A DNA stretch of 64,000 nucleotides from Granulosicoccus sp964449565 (GTDB lineage Bacteria; Pseudomonadota; Gammaproteobacteria; Granulosicoccales; Granulosicoccaceae). The first letter of the stretch is position 1. Every line of letters begins with the position of its first letter. The notes under the pieces were generated by a model. The model made no database searches. It had not been told where the DNA came from and saw only the letters and a list, made by a program, of their open reading frames with translations. The stretch spans positions 1 to 64,000 of the forward strand of contig CAYUZB010000004.1 of NCBI GenBank assembly GCA_964449565.1, in the 5' to 3' direction. Position numbers and translations under genes: made by a program. Shown here piece by piece: positions 25,112 to 33,911 of this stretch.

Positions 25112-26947
25112 ATGACAGATGTGAAATCCTCGATCCCGGACCTTTCCCCGCCACCCTGGCATGAGTCGGCCGCAACGCTGATAGATGTGGCCACCGGGCG
25201 CCGCCCGGCCGACTTGGTCATTCGCAATGGCCGCTGGGTGAATGTGCATTCGGGTGAGATCGTCGGCTCAAGCGATGTGGCCATCGTGGCCGGGCGTTTT
25301 GCCTATGTTGGCCCTGATGCCTCGCATGCGATAGGCGCTGAGACCCAGATTATCGACGCCAATGATCGTTACCTGGTGCCGGGTCTCTGCGATGCGCATA
25401 TGCATGTAGAGAGCGGCATGGTCACGGTTACCGAGTTCGCCCGCGCTGTCATTCCACATGGTACGACATCGATGTTTATCGATCCGCATGAGATCGGCAA
25501 TGTGTTGGGCCTTGACGGTGTTCGTCTGATGCACGATGAAGCGATGGGCATGCCTATCAACATCTACGTGCAGATGCCCAGCTGCGTACCTTCTGCACCT
25601 GGCCTTGAAATCGCTGGCGCCGAACTTGGTATTGAAGATGTCCAGCAAGCCATGCAATGGCCAAACATAATCGGCCTGGGAGAAGTCATGAATTTTCCAG
25701 GTGTCGCGAATAACGATGCAAAAATGCTGGGTGAAATCGCCGCAACACAACGATCAGGTAAAACTGTCGGCGGTCATTATGCGTCGCCGGATCTTGGCCT
25801 GGCGTTCCACGGCTACGTCGCCGGTGGCGCAGCTGATGATCATGAAGGCACACGTGTTGAAGATGCCATTGCACGTGTGCGACAAGGCATGCGTTCAATG
25901 TTACGTCTCGGTTCTGCCTGGTATGACGTGGCGCCACAAATAAAGGCAGTGACCGAGCATGGGCTTGACCCTCGTTACTTTATCTTGTGTACCGACGACT
26001 CTCACAGTGGCACCTTGATCAATGAGGGGCATATGAATCGTGTCGTTCGTCACGCCATTGCGCAAGGCCTGAAGCCGGTGACGGCCATTCAGATGGCCAC
26101 GCTGAATACGGCCGAACACTTTGGCCTAGAACGCGAGCTCGGTTCAATTACACCGGGACGTCGTGCCGACCTGATCATCAGTTCCGATCTGGTCGAGCTG
26201 CCCATCGAGACTGTGGTTGCGCGTGGCAAGGTACTGGCCAGCAACGGCAAACTCGAAGCGAACATCCCACCGGCTAGCTACCCGGACAGTGCCCGTAATA
26301 CAGTGCATTTGGGCAAGACACTGGTAGCAGCAGATTTTGTGATCAAGCCGCCAGGTGACCGCGCGAAGGATGTTACTGCCAGAGTGATTGGTGTCATTGA
26401 GAATCAAGCGCCGACCAAAGCGATTACTGCACGCCTGCCCGTGGTCGACGGCGTAGTACAGATGGATCGCGATAACGATATCTGTCAAATAGCGCTCGTC
26501 GAACGCCACCGTGCCACGGGGAATGTCACCAACGGTTTTGTCTCTGGTTTCAAATACCAGGTCCCGTGTGCCATGGCCTCGACCGTTGCTCACGACTCGC
26601 ACCACATGATTGTCGTTGGAACCAATCACCAGGATATGGCCAAGGCTGCGAATCGATTGGGCGAAGTAGGTGGTGGTGTCTGCCTGTATGCCGATGGCAA
26701 GGAACTCGCCATGGTTGAGCTTCCTATCGCGGGGCTGATGTCTGATGAGCGGGCGGAAATCGTGGCGGCTAAAGCGCAAAAACTGGTGCAGGCCATGCAG
26801 AATTGTGGCTGTCAGTTGAATAATGCTTATATGCAGCATTCACTGTTGGCGTTGGTCGTCATACCGGAGCTACGAATTTCCGACCAGGGTCTGGTTGATG
26901 TCACGACCTTCGATAAGGTGTCTCTGTTTGTGGATGAGAGTCTGTGA
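25112..26947 (+). CDS. ade: Adenine deaminase (ade type, amidohydrolase fold)
   Basis: 611 residues from ATG 25112. IRNGRWVNVHSGEIV and GLCDAHMHVESGMVTVTEF (metal-binding HxH) with DPHEIGNVLG and later GHYASPDLG, TDDSHSGTL identify the bacterial adenine deaminase family; the C-terminal domain ends with YMQHSLLALVVIPELRIS as is usual. It converts adenine to hypoxanthine, linking adenine salvage to purine breakdown. Two other purine-catabolism genes, uraH and puuE, lie 3-5 kb downstream, though not in one operon with it. Confidence 0.93.
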   Translation: MTDVKSSIPDLSPPPWHESAATLIDVATGRRPADLVIRNGRWVNVHSGEIVGSSDVAIVAGRFAYVGPDASHAIGAETQIIDANDRYLVPGLCDAHMHVESGMVTVTEFARAVIPHGTTSMFIDPHEIGNVLGLDGVRLMHDEAMGMPINIYVQMPSCVPSAPGLEIAGAELGIEDVQQAMQWPNIIGLGEVMNFPGVANNDAKMLGEIAATQRSGKTVGGHYASPDLGLAFHGYVAGGAADDHEGTRVEDAIARVRQGMRSMLRLGSAWYDVAPQIKAVTEHGLDPRYFILCTDDSHSGTLINEGHMNRVVRHAIAQGLKPVTAIQMATLNTAEHFGLERELGSITPGRRADLIISSDLVELPIETVVARGKVLASNGKLEANIPPASYPDSARNTVHLGKTLVAADFVIKPPGDRAKDVTARVIGVIENQAPTKAITARLPVVDGVVQMDRDNDICQIALVERHRATGNVTNGFVSGFKYQVPCAMASTVAHDSHHMIVVGTNHQDMAKAANRLGEVGGGVCLYADGKELAMVELPIAGLMSDERAEIVAAKAQKLVQAMQNCGCQLNNAYMQHSLLALVVIPELRISDQGLVDVTTFDKVSLFVDESL

Positions 26948-26998
26948 TTATCTGTAGGCACTTTTAAGAATCAATGGAAGCTGCCATCACTGCGATGC

Positions 26999-27676
26999 GT
27001 GATATTTTTTCGACACGCAAATTGTTTGCTCTTGCAAAACAATCGGAGTCTCATCATTAACATCAGCTGTATCATCTTCGATATGGATGGCACCTTGGTC
27101 GACAGCGAGCGTTGTGCTGCGCAGGCGATCAGTGATGTAATCGGCCATGTGGACATCACACCGGCTTATATTGATCTGCATTACAAAGGCTGGAAGCTGG
27201 TAGAAATCTTTCGACAGATCGGCATGACGCACAAGATCGACTTCGACAACGATGTTATCGACCGTTATCGCGCGCGTGAAGATGAGCTGTCGGTATCGAT
27301 GGTCACTGAGAATCCAGGTGTCAGACAAACCTTGTCCCGTTTGAATTGCCATACCTGTATTGCATCAAATGCCCCAAAAGAGAAAACCCGCCGTTCACTG
27401 ACTCAATGTAACTTGCAACATTTTTTCGACGAGCGCATTTACAGTGCCTATGACATTCAGAAATGGAAGCCTGATCCGTCCTTGTTCTTGCATGCCGCTG
27501 AAGCCGAAGGGCACGCTGTTGCAAATTGTCTCGTTGTCGAAGACAGCATGGCAGGATTAGAAGCGGCACTGGCGGCCAAAATGACAGCGGTTTTCTACAA
27601 CCCGCGTAAGGAGGCGCATTCACTATCAAACGTTCACACGCTGCAGCATTTCGAGGAACTTCTGGATCTGGTCTGA
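26999..27676 (+). CDS. HAD-superfamily phosphatase, beta-phosphoglucomutase-like
   Basis: Up to 225 residues. FDMDGTLVDSE (nucleophile Asp and acid/base Asp), the helical cap, CIASNAPKEK (motif II Ser), QKWKPDPSLFL (motif III Lys) and VVEDSMAGLEAAL (motif IV) define the HAD subclass I fold of sugar phosphatases such as YieH/YqaB. No ATG is available near the N-terminus: GTG 26999 opens the frame, but CGGAG at about 27046 sits before ATC-ATT codons, so an inner non-canonical start is possible. Substrate unknown. Confidence 0.85.
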   Translation: MIFFRHANCLLLQNNRSLIINISCIIFDMDGTLVDSERCAAQAISDVIGHVDITPAYIDLHYKGWKLVEIFRQIGMTHKIDFDNDVIDRYRAREDELSVSMVTENPGVRQTLSRLNCHTCIASNAPKEKTRRSLTQCNLQHFFDERIYSAYDIQKWKPDPSLFLHAAEAEGHAVANCLVVEDSMAGLEAALAAKMTAVFYNPRKEAHSLSNVHTLQHFEELLDLV

Positions 27677-27733
27677 GTACTTCGTTGACCTGATGGGTAG
27701 CAGCTTAAACGTAATGACTTGATGTTTATAAGG

Positions 27734-29362
27734 CTATGTGCTCGGTTCCTGGCGAGCCAGATCACGCAGTGCAAATTTCTGGATCTTGCCGGTCGATGTT
27801 TTTGGTAGTGGTCCGAAAATCACCGTTTTCGGTACCTTGAAGCCTGCCATATGGGCGCGACAGAATTCGATAATCTCCTCTTCGCTCGCGCTGCCGGTTT
27901 CATGCAAGGTCACAAACGCACAGGGCGTCTCACCCCATTTTTCATCGGGCTTTGCAACAACCGCAGCTTCGAGTATCGCCGGATGCCGGTACAGTGTCTC
28001 TTCAACTTCCAGCGTTGATACATTCTCACCACCGGTAATGATGATGTCTTTTGCTCGGTCCTTGATCTCGATATAACCATCTGCATGCTGAACGCCAAGA
28101 TCACCGGTATGAAACCAGCCACCCGCGAATGCTTCTTTGGTTGCTTGTGGATTTTTCAGGTAACCCTTCATGACGGTATTACCTCGAATCATCAATTCGC
28201 CGATTGTTGATCCATCGTTGGCAATTGCATCCAATGTGTCCGAATGCATTACTTGCGCATCGTCCAGAGTCACATAGTGTACGCCTTGACGTGCCATGCG
28301 CCCTGAACGCTCCTGCAGGGCAAGCTCTGGCCAATCATCTTGCGGAATACATACCGTTGCAGGTCCATAAGTTTCCGTCAGCCCGTAGAGATGCGTGACG
28401 TTAAAGCCGATCGCTTCCATCGCCTCGATTACGGATGAGGGTGGGGCGGCACCGCCGGTGGCAATCTCGACGCGTTGTTTCGCTGTTTTTTGAATATCGG
28501 GAGAAGCATTGGCCAGCATGTTCAATACGATCGGCGCACCACACATATGTGTGACGTCTTCCGATTCGATCAAGGAGAAGATCAATGCTGGGTCAACCTT
28601 GCGCAAGCACACATGTGTGCCCATAGCCGCGGTCACCGCCCAGGTAAAAGTCCAGCCATCGCAATGGAACATCGGCAACGTCCAGAGATATCGTGAGTGG
28701 TGACTGACGCCCATTGTCGTCATATTGCCGATGGCGTTCAGATAAGCGCCGCGATGATGATAAACACAGCCTTTCGGATTACCGGTGGTTCCTGATGTGT
28801 ATAACAATGAGATGGCTTGCCATTCGTCATCGACCAACATCTGAACGTCATCCGCATTGCCTTCACGCAGCAAGGCTTCATAATCAAGCTCACCGATCAA
28901 CTCGCCGTCTGTGGCGAGAACATCGTCAATGTCGATCAGCAGAATATCGCGACCGATCTTTGCAATGGCTTCTTTGATGATCGGGGAGAACTCGCGATCA
29001 CTGATCAGTACCTTTGCTTCTCCATGATTGAGAATGAAAGCAAGCGTATCGGCATCGAGCCGAATATTGAGTGAATTGAGCACAGCACCGATCATCGGCA
29101 CACCATTGTGTGCTTCAAGCATCTCAGGTGTATTGGTTGCCATGATGGCGACACAGTCACCCTTGGTGACACCGCGTCGCTGGAGCGCCGCCCCGAGTTG
29201 TCGGCTACGCTGCCAGAATTCGCGGTAGGTATATCGACGTTCACCATGCACGATGGCTAGTTGTTCAGGTCGAACCATAGCCGCGCGCGCAAGAAAGCTG
29301 ACCGGCGTCAGAGGCGAATGATTGGCCGAGGTGGGTGCGAGATCAGTTTCGAAAATGGACAC
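27734..29362 (-). CDS. Acyl-CoA synthetase (AMP-forming; medium-chain / DmdB-like)
   Basis: About 542 residues. LLYTSGTTGNPKGCVYHH is the phosphate loop, YGLTETYGPATVC the adenine-contacting block, GWFHTGDLG and DRAKDIIITGGENVS the hinge and A8 region, and KTSTGKIQKF carries the catalytic Lys. The opening VSIFETDLAPTSANHSPLTPVSFLARAA fits the family start with IFETDL, so GTG 29362 is chosen over the TTG at 29407. Related enzymes activate fatty acids or 3-methylmercaptopropionate; the substrate is undecided. Divergent from an SDR gene with a short shared promoter region. Confidence 0.9.
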   Translation of the reverse strand: MSIFETDLAPTSANHSPLTPVSFLARAAMVRPEQLAIVHGERRYTYREFWQRSRQLGAALQRRGVTKGDCVAIMATNTPEMLEAHNGVPMIGAVLNSLNIRLDADTLAFILNHGEAKVLISDREFSPIIKEAIAKIGRDILLIDIDDVLATDGELIGELDYEALLREGNADDVQMLVDDEWQAISLLYTSGTTGNPKGCVYHHRGAYLNAIGNMTTMGVSHHSRYLWTLPMFHCDGWTFTWAVTAAMGTHVCLRKVDPALIFSLIESEDVTHMCGAPIVLNMLANASPDIQKTAKQRVEIATGGAAPPSSVIEAMEAIGFNVTHLYGLTETYGPATVCIPQDDWPELALQERSGRMARQGVHYVTLDDAQVMHSDTLDAIANDGSTIGELMIRGNTVMKGYLKNPQATKEAFAGGWFHTGDLGVQHADGYIEIKDRAKDIIITGGENVSTLEVEETLYRHPAILEAAVVAKPDEKWGETPCAFVTLHETGSASEEEIIEFCRAHMAGFKVPKTVIFGPLPKTSTGKIQKFALRDLARQEPST

Positions 29363-29433
29363 GTGGATTCCGGGCTCGATGAAACGTACGTCTGATGATA
29401 ACGCCAATTAGCGGATACGTTATGCTGGGAGCC

Positions 29434-30201
29434 ATGCAAGATCCATTATTTGATCTCAGTAACAAAACGGCGCTGGTCACCGGTGCCAGTGGTGGGCTCG
29501 GTTATCGATTTGCCGAGGTGCTGGCAAATGCGGGTGCGCATATCATCATTACCAGCAGAACTATCGAGCATTCTTCGTTGGCGTCGCTCCAACAGCGTTA
29601 CCCGGAGCGCTGCCTGCCGTTACCATTGAATGTGTCAGACCGCGAGTCTATCGATGATCTGTTCAAGGCCATCGAGAAACATGGCTTGACCGCCGATGTG
29701 CTGGTAAACAACGCCGGCATTGCCGCAGGTGATCTTGCCCGAGATGTGTCGGATGAAACCTTTGACGCGATTCTCGCGACCAATCTGCGGGGCCCCTGGC
29801 AACTGGCGCAGGGATTTGCCGAACGTTTGATCGCCGCGAATCAAGCCGGTAGTCTGATCAATATTGCATCGATACTTGCCACCCGGGTGACGGCGGCGAC
29901 TGCACCTTATGCGGCGAGCAAGGCAGGCTTGCTTCATATGAGTAAATCGCTGGCGCTCGAATGGGCTCGCTACAACATCCGCGTCAATGCGATTTCACCG
30001 GGCTATATCGAAACTCGGATGACATCAGATTTCTTTAACACCGAGGCAGGTTTGCGTACCATCAAGCGGATACCGCAACAGCGCATCGGTCAACCGTCTG
30101 ACCTTGATGGCGCGTTGCTGTTGATGGCATCTGATGCATCGAGCTATATGACCGGCAGCGAGATTGTCATCGATGGCGGGCATCTTTGTTCTGCTCTTTA
30201 G
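29434..30201 (+). CDS. Short-chain dehydrogenase/reductase
   Basis: 255 residues. TGASGGLG (TGxxxGxG cofactor loop, about 16-23), VLVNNAGIAAG, the catalytic Ser in INIASILA, YAASK with Tyr and Lys, and ISPGYIETRM define a classical SDR; the sequence ends with MTGSEIVIDGGH. It resembles 3-oxoacyl-ACP reductases and gluconate 5-dehydrogenases, and next to an acyl-CoA ligase a 3-hydroxyacyl role is possible. ATG 29434 is the best start; the upstream frame to 29395 overlaps the divergent gene region. Confidence 0.9.
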   Translation: MQDPLFDLSNKTALVTGASGGLGYRFAEVLANAGAHIIITSRTIEHSSLASLQQRYPERCLPLPLNVSDRESIDDLFKAIEKHGLTADVLVNNAGIAAGDLARDVSDETFDAILATNLRGPWQLAQGFAERLIAANQAGSLINIASILATRVTAATAPYAASKAGLLHMSKSLALEWARYNIRVNAISPGYIETRMTSDFFNTEAGLRTIKRIPQQRIGQPSDLDGALLLMASDASSYMTGSEIVIDGGHLCSAL

Positions 30202-30263
30202 TTCTAGCCGCCACAGAAGTTCTAGCCACGACAGTTGATCTTTCACAGGTAGCCATTCAATCC

Positions 30264-30605
30264 ATGACACAGATAACCTCACATATACTTGATACGTCAG
30301 CTGGCCGACCAGCGGCCGGTGTACAGATCAGCCTGCAGCGACAACAGGACGATGACTGGCAGTTGCTTGGTTCCGGTTCGACCAACGACGATGGACGTGT
30401 GGCTGACTTCACCGGTAATGCTGACGTGCTTGCGGCCGGCACTTACAAATTGACTTTCTACCTTTCCGACTATTACGCCAGGCAAAAGCAGTCAAGCTTT
30501 TATCCGTTTGTTGATGTTGTATTCGAGATAGAAGGCGATGGCCAGCACTATCATGTGCCACTGCTGTTGAATCCTTTCGGTTACTCGACATACCGCGGTA
30601 GCTGA
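30264..30605 (+). CDS. uraH: 5-hydroxyisourate hydrolase (transthyretin-like)
   Basis: 113 residues, the normal size. SHILDTSAGRPAAGVQISL (catalytic His7), the central LTFYLSDYY, and the C-terminal HYHVPLLLNPFGYSTYRGS ending in the YRGS signature identify UraH. It hydrolyses 5-hydroxyisourate from urate oxidation to OHCU in the cytoplasm or periplasm. The 26 residues encoded before ATG 30264 are discarded because they do not fit the family. Neither urate oxidase nor OHCU decarboxylase is here, but the allantoinase puuE lies 700 bases away on the other strand. Confidence 0.93.
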   Translation: MTQITSHILDTSAGRPAAGVQISLQRQQDDDWQLLGSGSTNDDGRVADFTGNADVLAAGTYKLTFYLSDYYARQKQSSFYPFVDVVFEIEGDGQHYHVPLLLNPFGYSTYRGS

Positions 30606-30831
30606 TGTGGGGCGTCTTTGATGTTCATCATCACTTGTCGTTACCAACACGTTCAGATGCTGCCAATGCCAATTCGCTCGCCGAAACCGGGTCACCCGAT
30701 AGACGAACACAGGCGGCGGTATGAATCGATTATCGATATAATGCTTGATTTCTGCATCCAGGCAACGGATGCTGAATGACAATACGTTTTAAACAACCAC
30801 ACTATCCACCGACCCATACCCGAGTAAATCC

Positions 30832-31362
30832 ATGAGCCTGACATCACGTAAGCCCGAAGCTGGCAAACCACTACCCGTCTTTACCGCCACCGACATGAAC
30901 GGGGATTCCGTTACAATCGGTGCTGCGAACGGACGTTGGCAATTGATTGTTGTCTATCGCGGTAAACACTGTGGCCGCTGCAAGCCGTATCTCAATACGC
31001 TTGAAGCGATGCAGAAAGAGTGGATCGATGCCGGTTTCGATGTCCACAGCGTCTCTGCCGACACGATCGAAAAAGCCAAAGCGGATATCGCTGAATTCGG
31101 CTGGACATTTCCGGTTGCCGCCGAATTGTCTGAAGCGGACATGCACAAGCTGGGTCTCTATGTTAGCGATCCGTTGACGCCTGATGAAACCGATCGGCGA
31201 TTCGCGGAACCTGCCGTCTTTTGCCTGCGTCCGGACGGGACCGTGCAAATCGCTGCCATTTCCAATGGCCCGTCAGCACGACCAGAACTGGCGGGATTAC
31301 TCGATGGCATGATCTTCACGATCAAGCACGACAAACCGGCGCGCGGTCAGGTAGGGGAGTAA
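30832..31362 (+). CDS. Peroxiredoxin-like / thioredoxin-fold redox protein
   Basis: 176 residues. VVYRGKHCGRCKPYL places a CGRC redox pair (Cys47, Cys50) at the start of the first helix of a thioredoxin fold, with the AhpC/TSA-like arrangement FTATDMNGDSVTI before it and FAEPAVFCLRPDGTV with the cis-Pro loop after it. Such proteins are usually annotated as redoxin-family peroxiredoxins and reduce peroxides or disulphides in the cytoplasm; no signal peptide is seen. Its last 16 bases overlap the convergent puuE gene. Confidence 0.85.
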   Translation: MSLTSRKPEAGKPLPVFTATDMNGDSVTIGAANGRWQLIVVYRGKHCGRCKPYLNTLEAMQKEWIDAGFDVHSVSADTIEKAKADIAEFGWTFPVAAELSEADMHKLGLYVSDPLTPDETDRRFAEPAVFCLRPDGTVQIAAISNGPSARPELAGLLDGMIFTIKHDKPARGQVGE

Positions 31363-32261
31363 AGCTTTCGCCAGTGACGCGCTATATCGATGCGGCGCGT
31401 TACCCAAACCCGATCATGTTCACCAATGTAGTCAAGGAAGCGGGCCAGGGCCGCTGCACGTCCTGGCCTGCCAACAAGCCGTGAATGCAATCCGATGGAC
31501 ATCATCTTTGCCTGTCCGGCCAGACCCTCGGCGTACAACACATCGAAACTGTCTTTCAAATACTGATAGAACTGCTCGCCTGAATTGAACCCCTGCGGTG
31601 TCGCAAAACGCATGTCATTTGCATCAAGCGTATAAGGCACCATCAGTTGCGCTCCATGCTCGCTTTTGCGCCAATAAGGCAGTTCGTCAGCATAGGTATC
31701 TGCACAATATTCGAAATGATCGTGCGCCGCGCTTAGATCTTGTGAATGCTCTGACGTGCGCCCGATATAAACACCTCTGGGCTTGTCGCCTGTTACCTGC
31801 TCATGAATTGCGATAGCCTCGAGCAGATGTGCTGCTTCGTCGGCCTTTGAAAAATGCCTGTAGTCAATCCAGCGCAAGCCATGCGTCGCTATCTCCCAGT
31901 TTGCTTCTCGCATTGCAGCCACCGCCTCTGGCACACGTTGCAGGGCCATTGCTACGGCAAACACGGTGACAGGCATCTTGCGTTCGCTAAACAGTCTGTG
32001 CAAGCGCCAGAATCCGCTGCGGGCACCGTATTCGTAGATGGATTCCATATTCATATGCCGCTGAGCGGGCCAGGCATCAGCACCAACTATCTCGGATAGG
32101 AAAGCCTCGGACGCACCATCACCGTGCAGAATATTGTTTTCGCCACCTTCTTCGACGTTGATGACAAATTGCACCGCTATGGCTGCTTTGTCAGGCCATT
32201 GGGCGTCTGGAGGGTGCTGGCCGTAACCTTTGAGGTCACGCGGGTAGTCGTCGGTGTTCAT
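31347..32261 (-). CDS. puuE: Allantoinase PuuE (polysaccharide-deacetylase fold)
   Basis: About 304 residues. WPDKAAIAVQFVINVEEGGENNIL, EYGARSGFWRLHRLF and MPVTVFAVAMALQRVP are the typical opening of PuuE, a NodB-homology enzyme that hydrolyses allantoin to allantoate without the usual binuclear amidohydrolase site; GLHSRLVGRPGRAAALARFLDYI closes the fold. ATG 32261 follows a GTG one codon before. It shares the strand with the 96-aa gene 17 bases upstream. With uraH and adenine deaminase nearby it suggests purine use as nitrogen source. Confidence 0.92.
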   Translation of the reverse strand: MNTDDYPRDLKGYGQHPPDAQWPDKAAIAVQFVINVEEGGENNILHGDGASEAFLSEIVGADAWPAQRHMNMESIYEYGARSGFWRLHRLFSERKMPVTVFAVAMALQRVPEAVAAMREANWEIATHGLRWIDYRHFSKADEAAHLLEAIAIHEQVTGDKPRGVYIGRTSEHSQDLSAAHDHFEYCADTYADELPYWRKSEHGAQLMVPYTLDANDMRFATPQGFNSGEQFYQYLKDSFDVLYAEGLAGQAKMMSIGLHSRLVGRPGRAAALARFLDYIGEHDRVWVTRRIDIARHWRKLYSPT

Positions 32262-32281
32262 CACACCGACGTTATCAATAA

Positions 32282-32572
32282 TCAGCGCAAAATGGAAAAA
32301 CTGATGGCGCTTTTCTTGCCAACTCTTGGCGCTATGTTGACGAGGCTGAAAGAATTGAGATTCACCTGACGATTAGCTTCCAGGTCGGTAAGAATCGCTC
32401 GGGCATATTGATCGGCCCAGTCCGGCAACTCTCCAAACATCATGAACTGAGCGAAGAGGAAGGTCAGATCTTCATCATCAGCCCGATCCCCAAACCAGGT
32501 CAGGTAGGCTTCGCTGAAGAGTTTGAACTCACTGATGTTCAGCAGGTTCGCCGCTTTGGATATCGATTGCAT
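32282..32572 (-). CDS. Conserved-looking small protein, unknown function
   Basis: 96 residues, soluble, acidic. The N-terminal ISKAANLLNISEFKLFSEAYLTWFG and the central PDWADQYARAILTDLEANRQVNLNSF look like a helical domain that starts similarly to a small DNA- or protein-binding helix bundle, but no family is recognised. It ends 17 bases before puuE on the same strand, so it is probably the first gene of that operon. A LacI-like half-operator lies about 33 bases before its start. Confidence 0.6.
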   Translation of the reverse strand: MQSISKAANLLNISEFKLFSEAYLTWFGDRADDEDLTFLFAQFMMFGELPDWADQYARAILTDLEANRQVNLNSFSLVNIAPRVGKKSAISFSILR

Positions 32573-32605
32573 CGCTTGATCCTATGGCTTGTTATAAGTA
32601 TATGT

Positions 32606-32621
32606 AAACCGTTTCGGAAAG
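32606..32621. promoter_or_regulatory. Candidate LacI-type operator upstream of the puuE operon
   Basis: The stretch GTAAACCGTTTCGGAAA resembles a LacI-family palindrome. Its right half CGTTTCGGAAA (32611-32621) is identical to half of the perfect operator in front of the lacI gene at 44388-44405; the left half differs. It sits 5' of the 96-aa gene and 5' of the divergent slp gene. Confidence 0.35.
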
Positions 32622-32799
32622 GCCCTGATAGTAGGACCAGCTTGTGCTTGTTTCGTTCGCGAATAGTTCTCAAAGTTAACGGCTGATAGTGTCTCCGCCT
32701 GACCGCCGGGTGATCGATCCATGACGAGCTGCGTAAAACAATGCAAATGAGTGACCCGAAATGGCCGAAATACTGATAACTACCCCCATATTGCTCATT

Positions 32800-33411
32800 A
32801 TGAAGATAGCTCGATACAGCGCAAAGTCTGTTACAAAAAGTGGTCGAATTTGGCGAACCGCCGGCTTGGCTCTGTTGCTGGCCACCGTTTCTGTGGGCTG
32901 TGTCACGTCGTCACCTCTGGCACCGGAGTCTGGTGTCACACTCTCCAAGCTGACGGTTGAGGAGGCTCGGCAGACTTCGCTGGTCGCACCACAGACTGTC
33001 CGTTGGGGCGGCACCATCGTCGGGATTGCCAATACCACCGATAACAAGACTCAGGTAGAAATTGTATCGCGACCCTTGCAGCGATCTGGTCGTCCGATCA
33101 ATGATGATCGAACCGATGGGCGCTTCATTGCTGAATTCAGCGATTTTCTCGACCCTGAGATTTATACTGCAGGTCGAGATTTGTCGGTCATCGGTATGGT
33201 GACGGATATCGTCGATGGGCGTATCGGAGAAACCGATTATCGCTTTCCGTTACTGCTAGTGTCCGATCATCGATACTGGAAACCTTTACCGCCACGTGAG
33301 TATTACCACCACCCGATTCATGATCACTATCGTTACGATCCTTTCTGGCATGATCGTTATCGGTATGGCCGTGGCGGGCGTTTGCATGGTCGAATTATCC
33401 TGCAACCGTAG
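32800..33411 (+). CDS. Slp-family outer-membrane lipoprotein
   Basis: About 203 residues from ATG 32800. A basic start, a hydrophobic stretch TAGLALLLATVSVGC with the lipobox SVGC and the mature domain with VRWGGTIVGIANTTDNKTQVEIVSRPL, GRFIAEFSDFLDPEIYTAGRDLSVIG are those of the Slp family (starvation-inducible outer-membrane lipoproteins). The C-terminus is unusually rich in His, Tyr and Arg (about 165-195), which could bind metal or be disordered. A second Slp gene follows 14 bases later. Confidence 0.85.
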   Translation: MKIARYSAKSVTKSGRIWRTAGLALLLATVSVGCVTSSPLAPESGVTLSKLTVEEARQTSLVAPQTVRWGGTIVGIANTTDNKTQVEIVSRPLQRSGRPINDDRTDGRFIAEFSDFLDPEIYTAGRDLSVIGMVTDIVDGRIGETDYRFPLLLVSDHRYWKPLPPREYYHHPIHDHYRYDPFWHDRYRYGRGGRLHGRIILQP

Positions 33412-33425
33412 TCGAGGATGAACCG

Positions 33426-33911
33426 ATGAATTCAACTTGGAAATTCGCGTTGAGTGCCTGTGCACTCATTTTGTTGTCAGCCTGTGCAAGTGGCCCGATA
33501 ACCACTGACGACAACTTTACCGGTACGACTCTGGAGCAGGCAGTTGCGGCAAACGAGTCTGCCAGCGGACAAGTCCTGTGGGGTGGCGTCATCCTGTCAA
33601 CGACCAATCTGGAAAGCGGAACCTTGCTCGAAGTCCTTGCCTATCCACTGGATCGCCGACAAAGGCCGATGACGGCACGTACGGCAAAAGGTCGTTTTCT
33701 GATTGTGGAGGAGCGGTTTCTGGAGCCGACTGACTATGCTGATGGCCGGTCGATTACCGTACTGGGTGCACTCGATGGCTCGACCTCTGGCAATATCGCC
33801 GAGGCCAAGTATGAATTCCCGACGGTCAAAGCCGAACAACTGCATTTATGGCGTTCGGGTGATCGATACGTAGCGCCGCGATTCTCCATTGGAATCGGCT
33901 TGGAGCTGTAA
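33426..33911 (+). CDS. Second Slp-family lipoprotein
   Basis: 161 residues. Signal peptide with lipobox LSAC at about residues 17-20, then VLWGGVILSTTNLESGTLLEVLAYPLDRRQRP and GRFLIVEERFLEPTDYADGRSITVLG, the same layout as the gene before it, so the two are a tandem pair from duplication or an operon of paralogues. The His/Tyr-rich tail of the first copy is missing here. Slp proteins in E. coli are induced by starvation and acid; the function in this organism is unknown. Confidence 0.88.
   Translation: MNSTWKFALSACALILLSACASGPITTDDNFTGTTLEQAVAANESASGQVLWGGVILSTTNLESGTLLEVLAYPLDRRQRPMTARTAKGRFLIVEERFLEPTDYADGRSITVLGALDGSTSGNIAEAKYEFPTVKAEQLHLWRSGDRYVAPRFSIGIGLEL

Noticed and set aside
26144..26839. 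Long open frame on the minus strand (231 codons) inside adenine deaminase
   Set aside because: Opposite a highly conserved, full-length enzyme gene with clear motifs; the reverse frame has no recognisable protein features.
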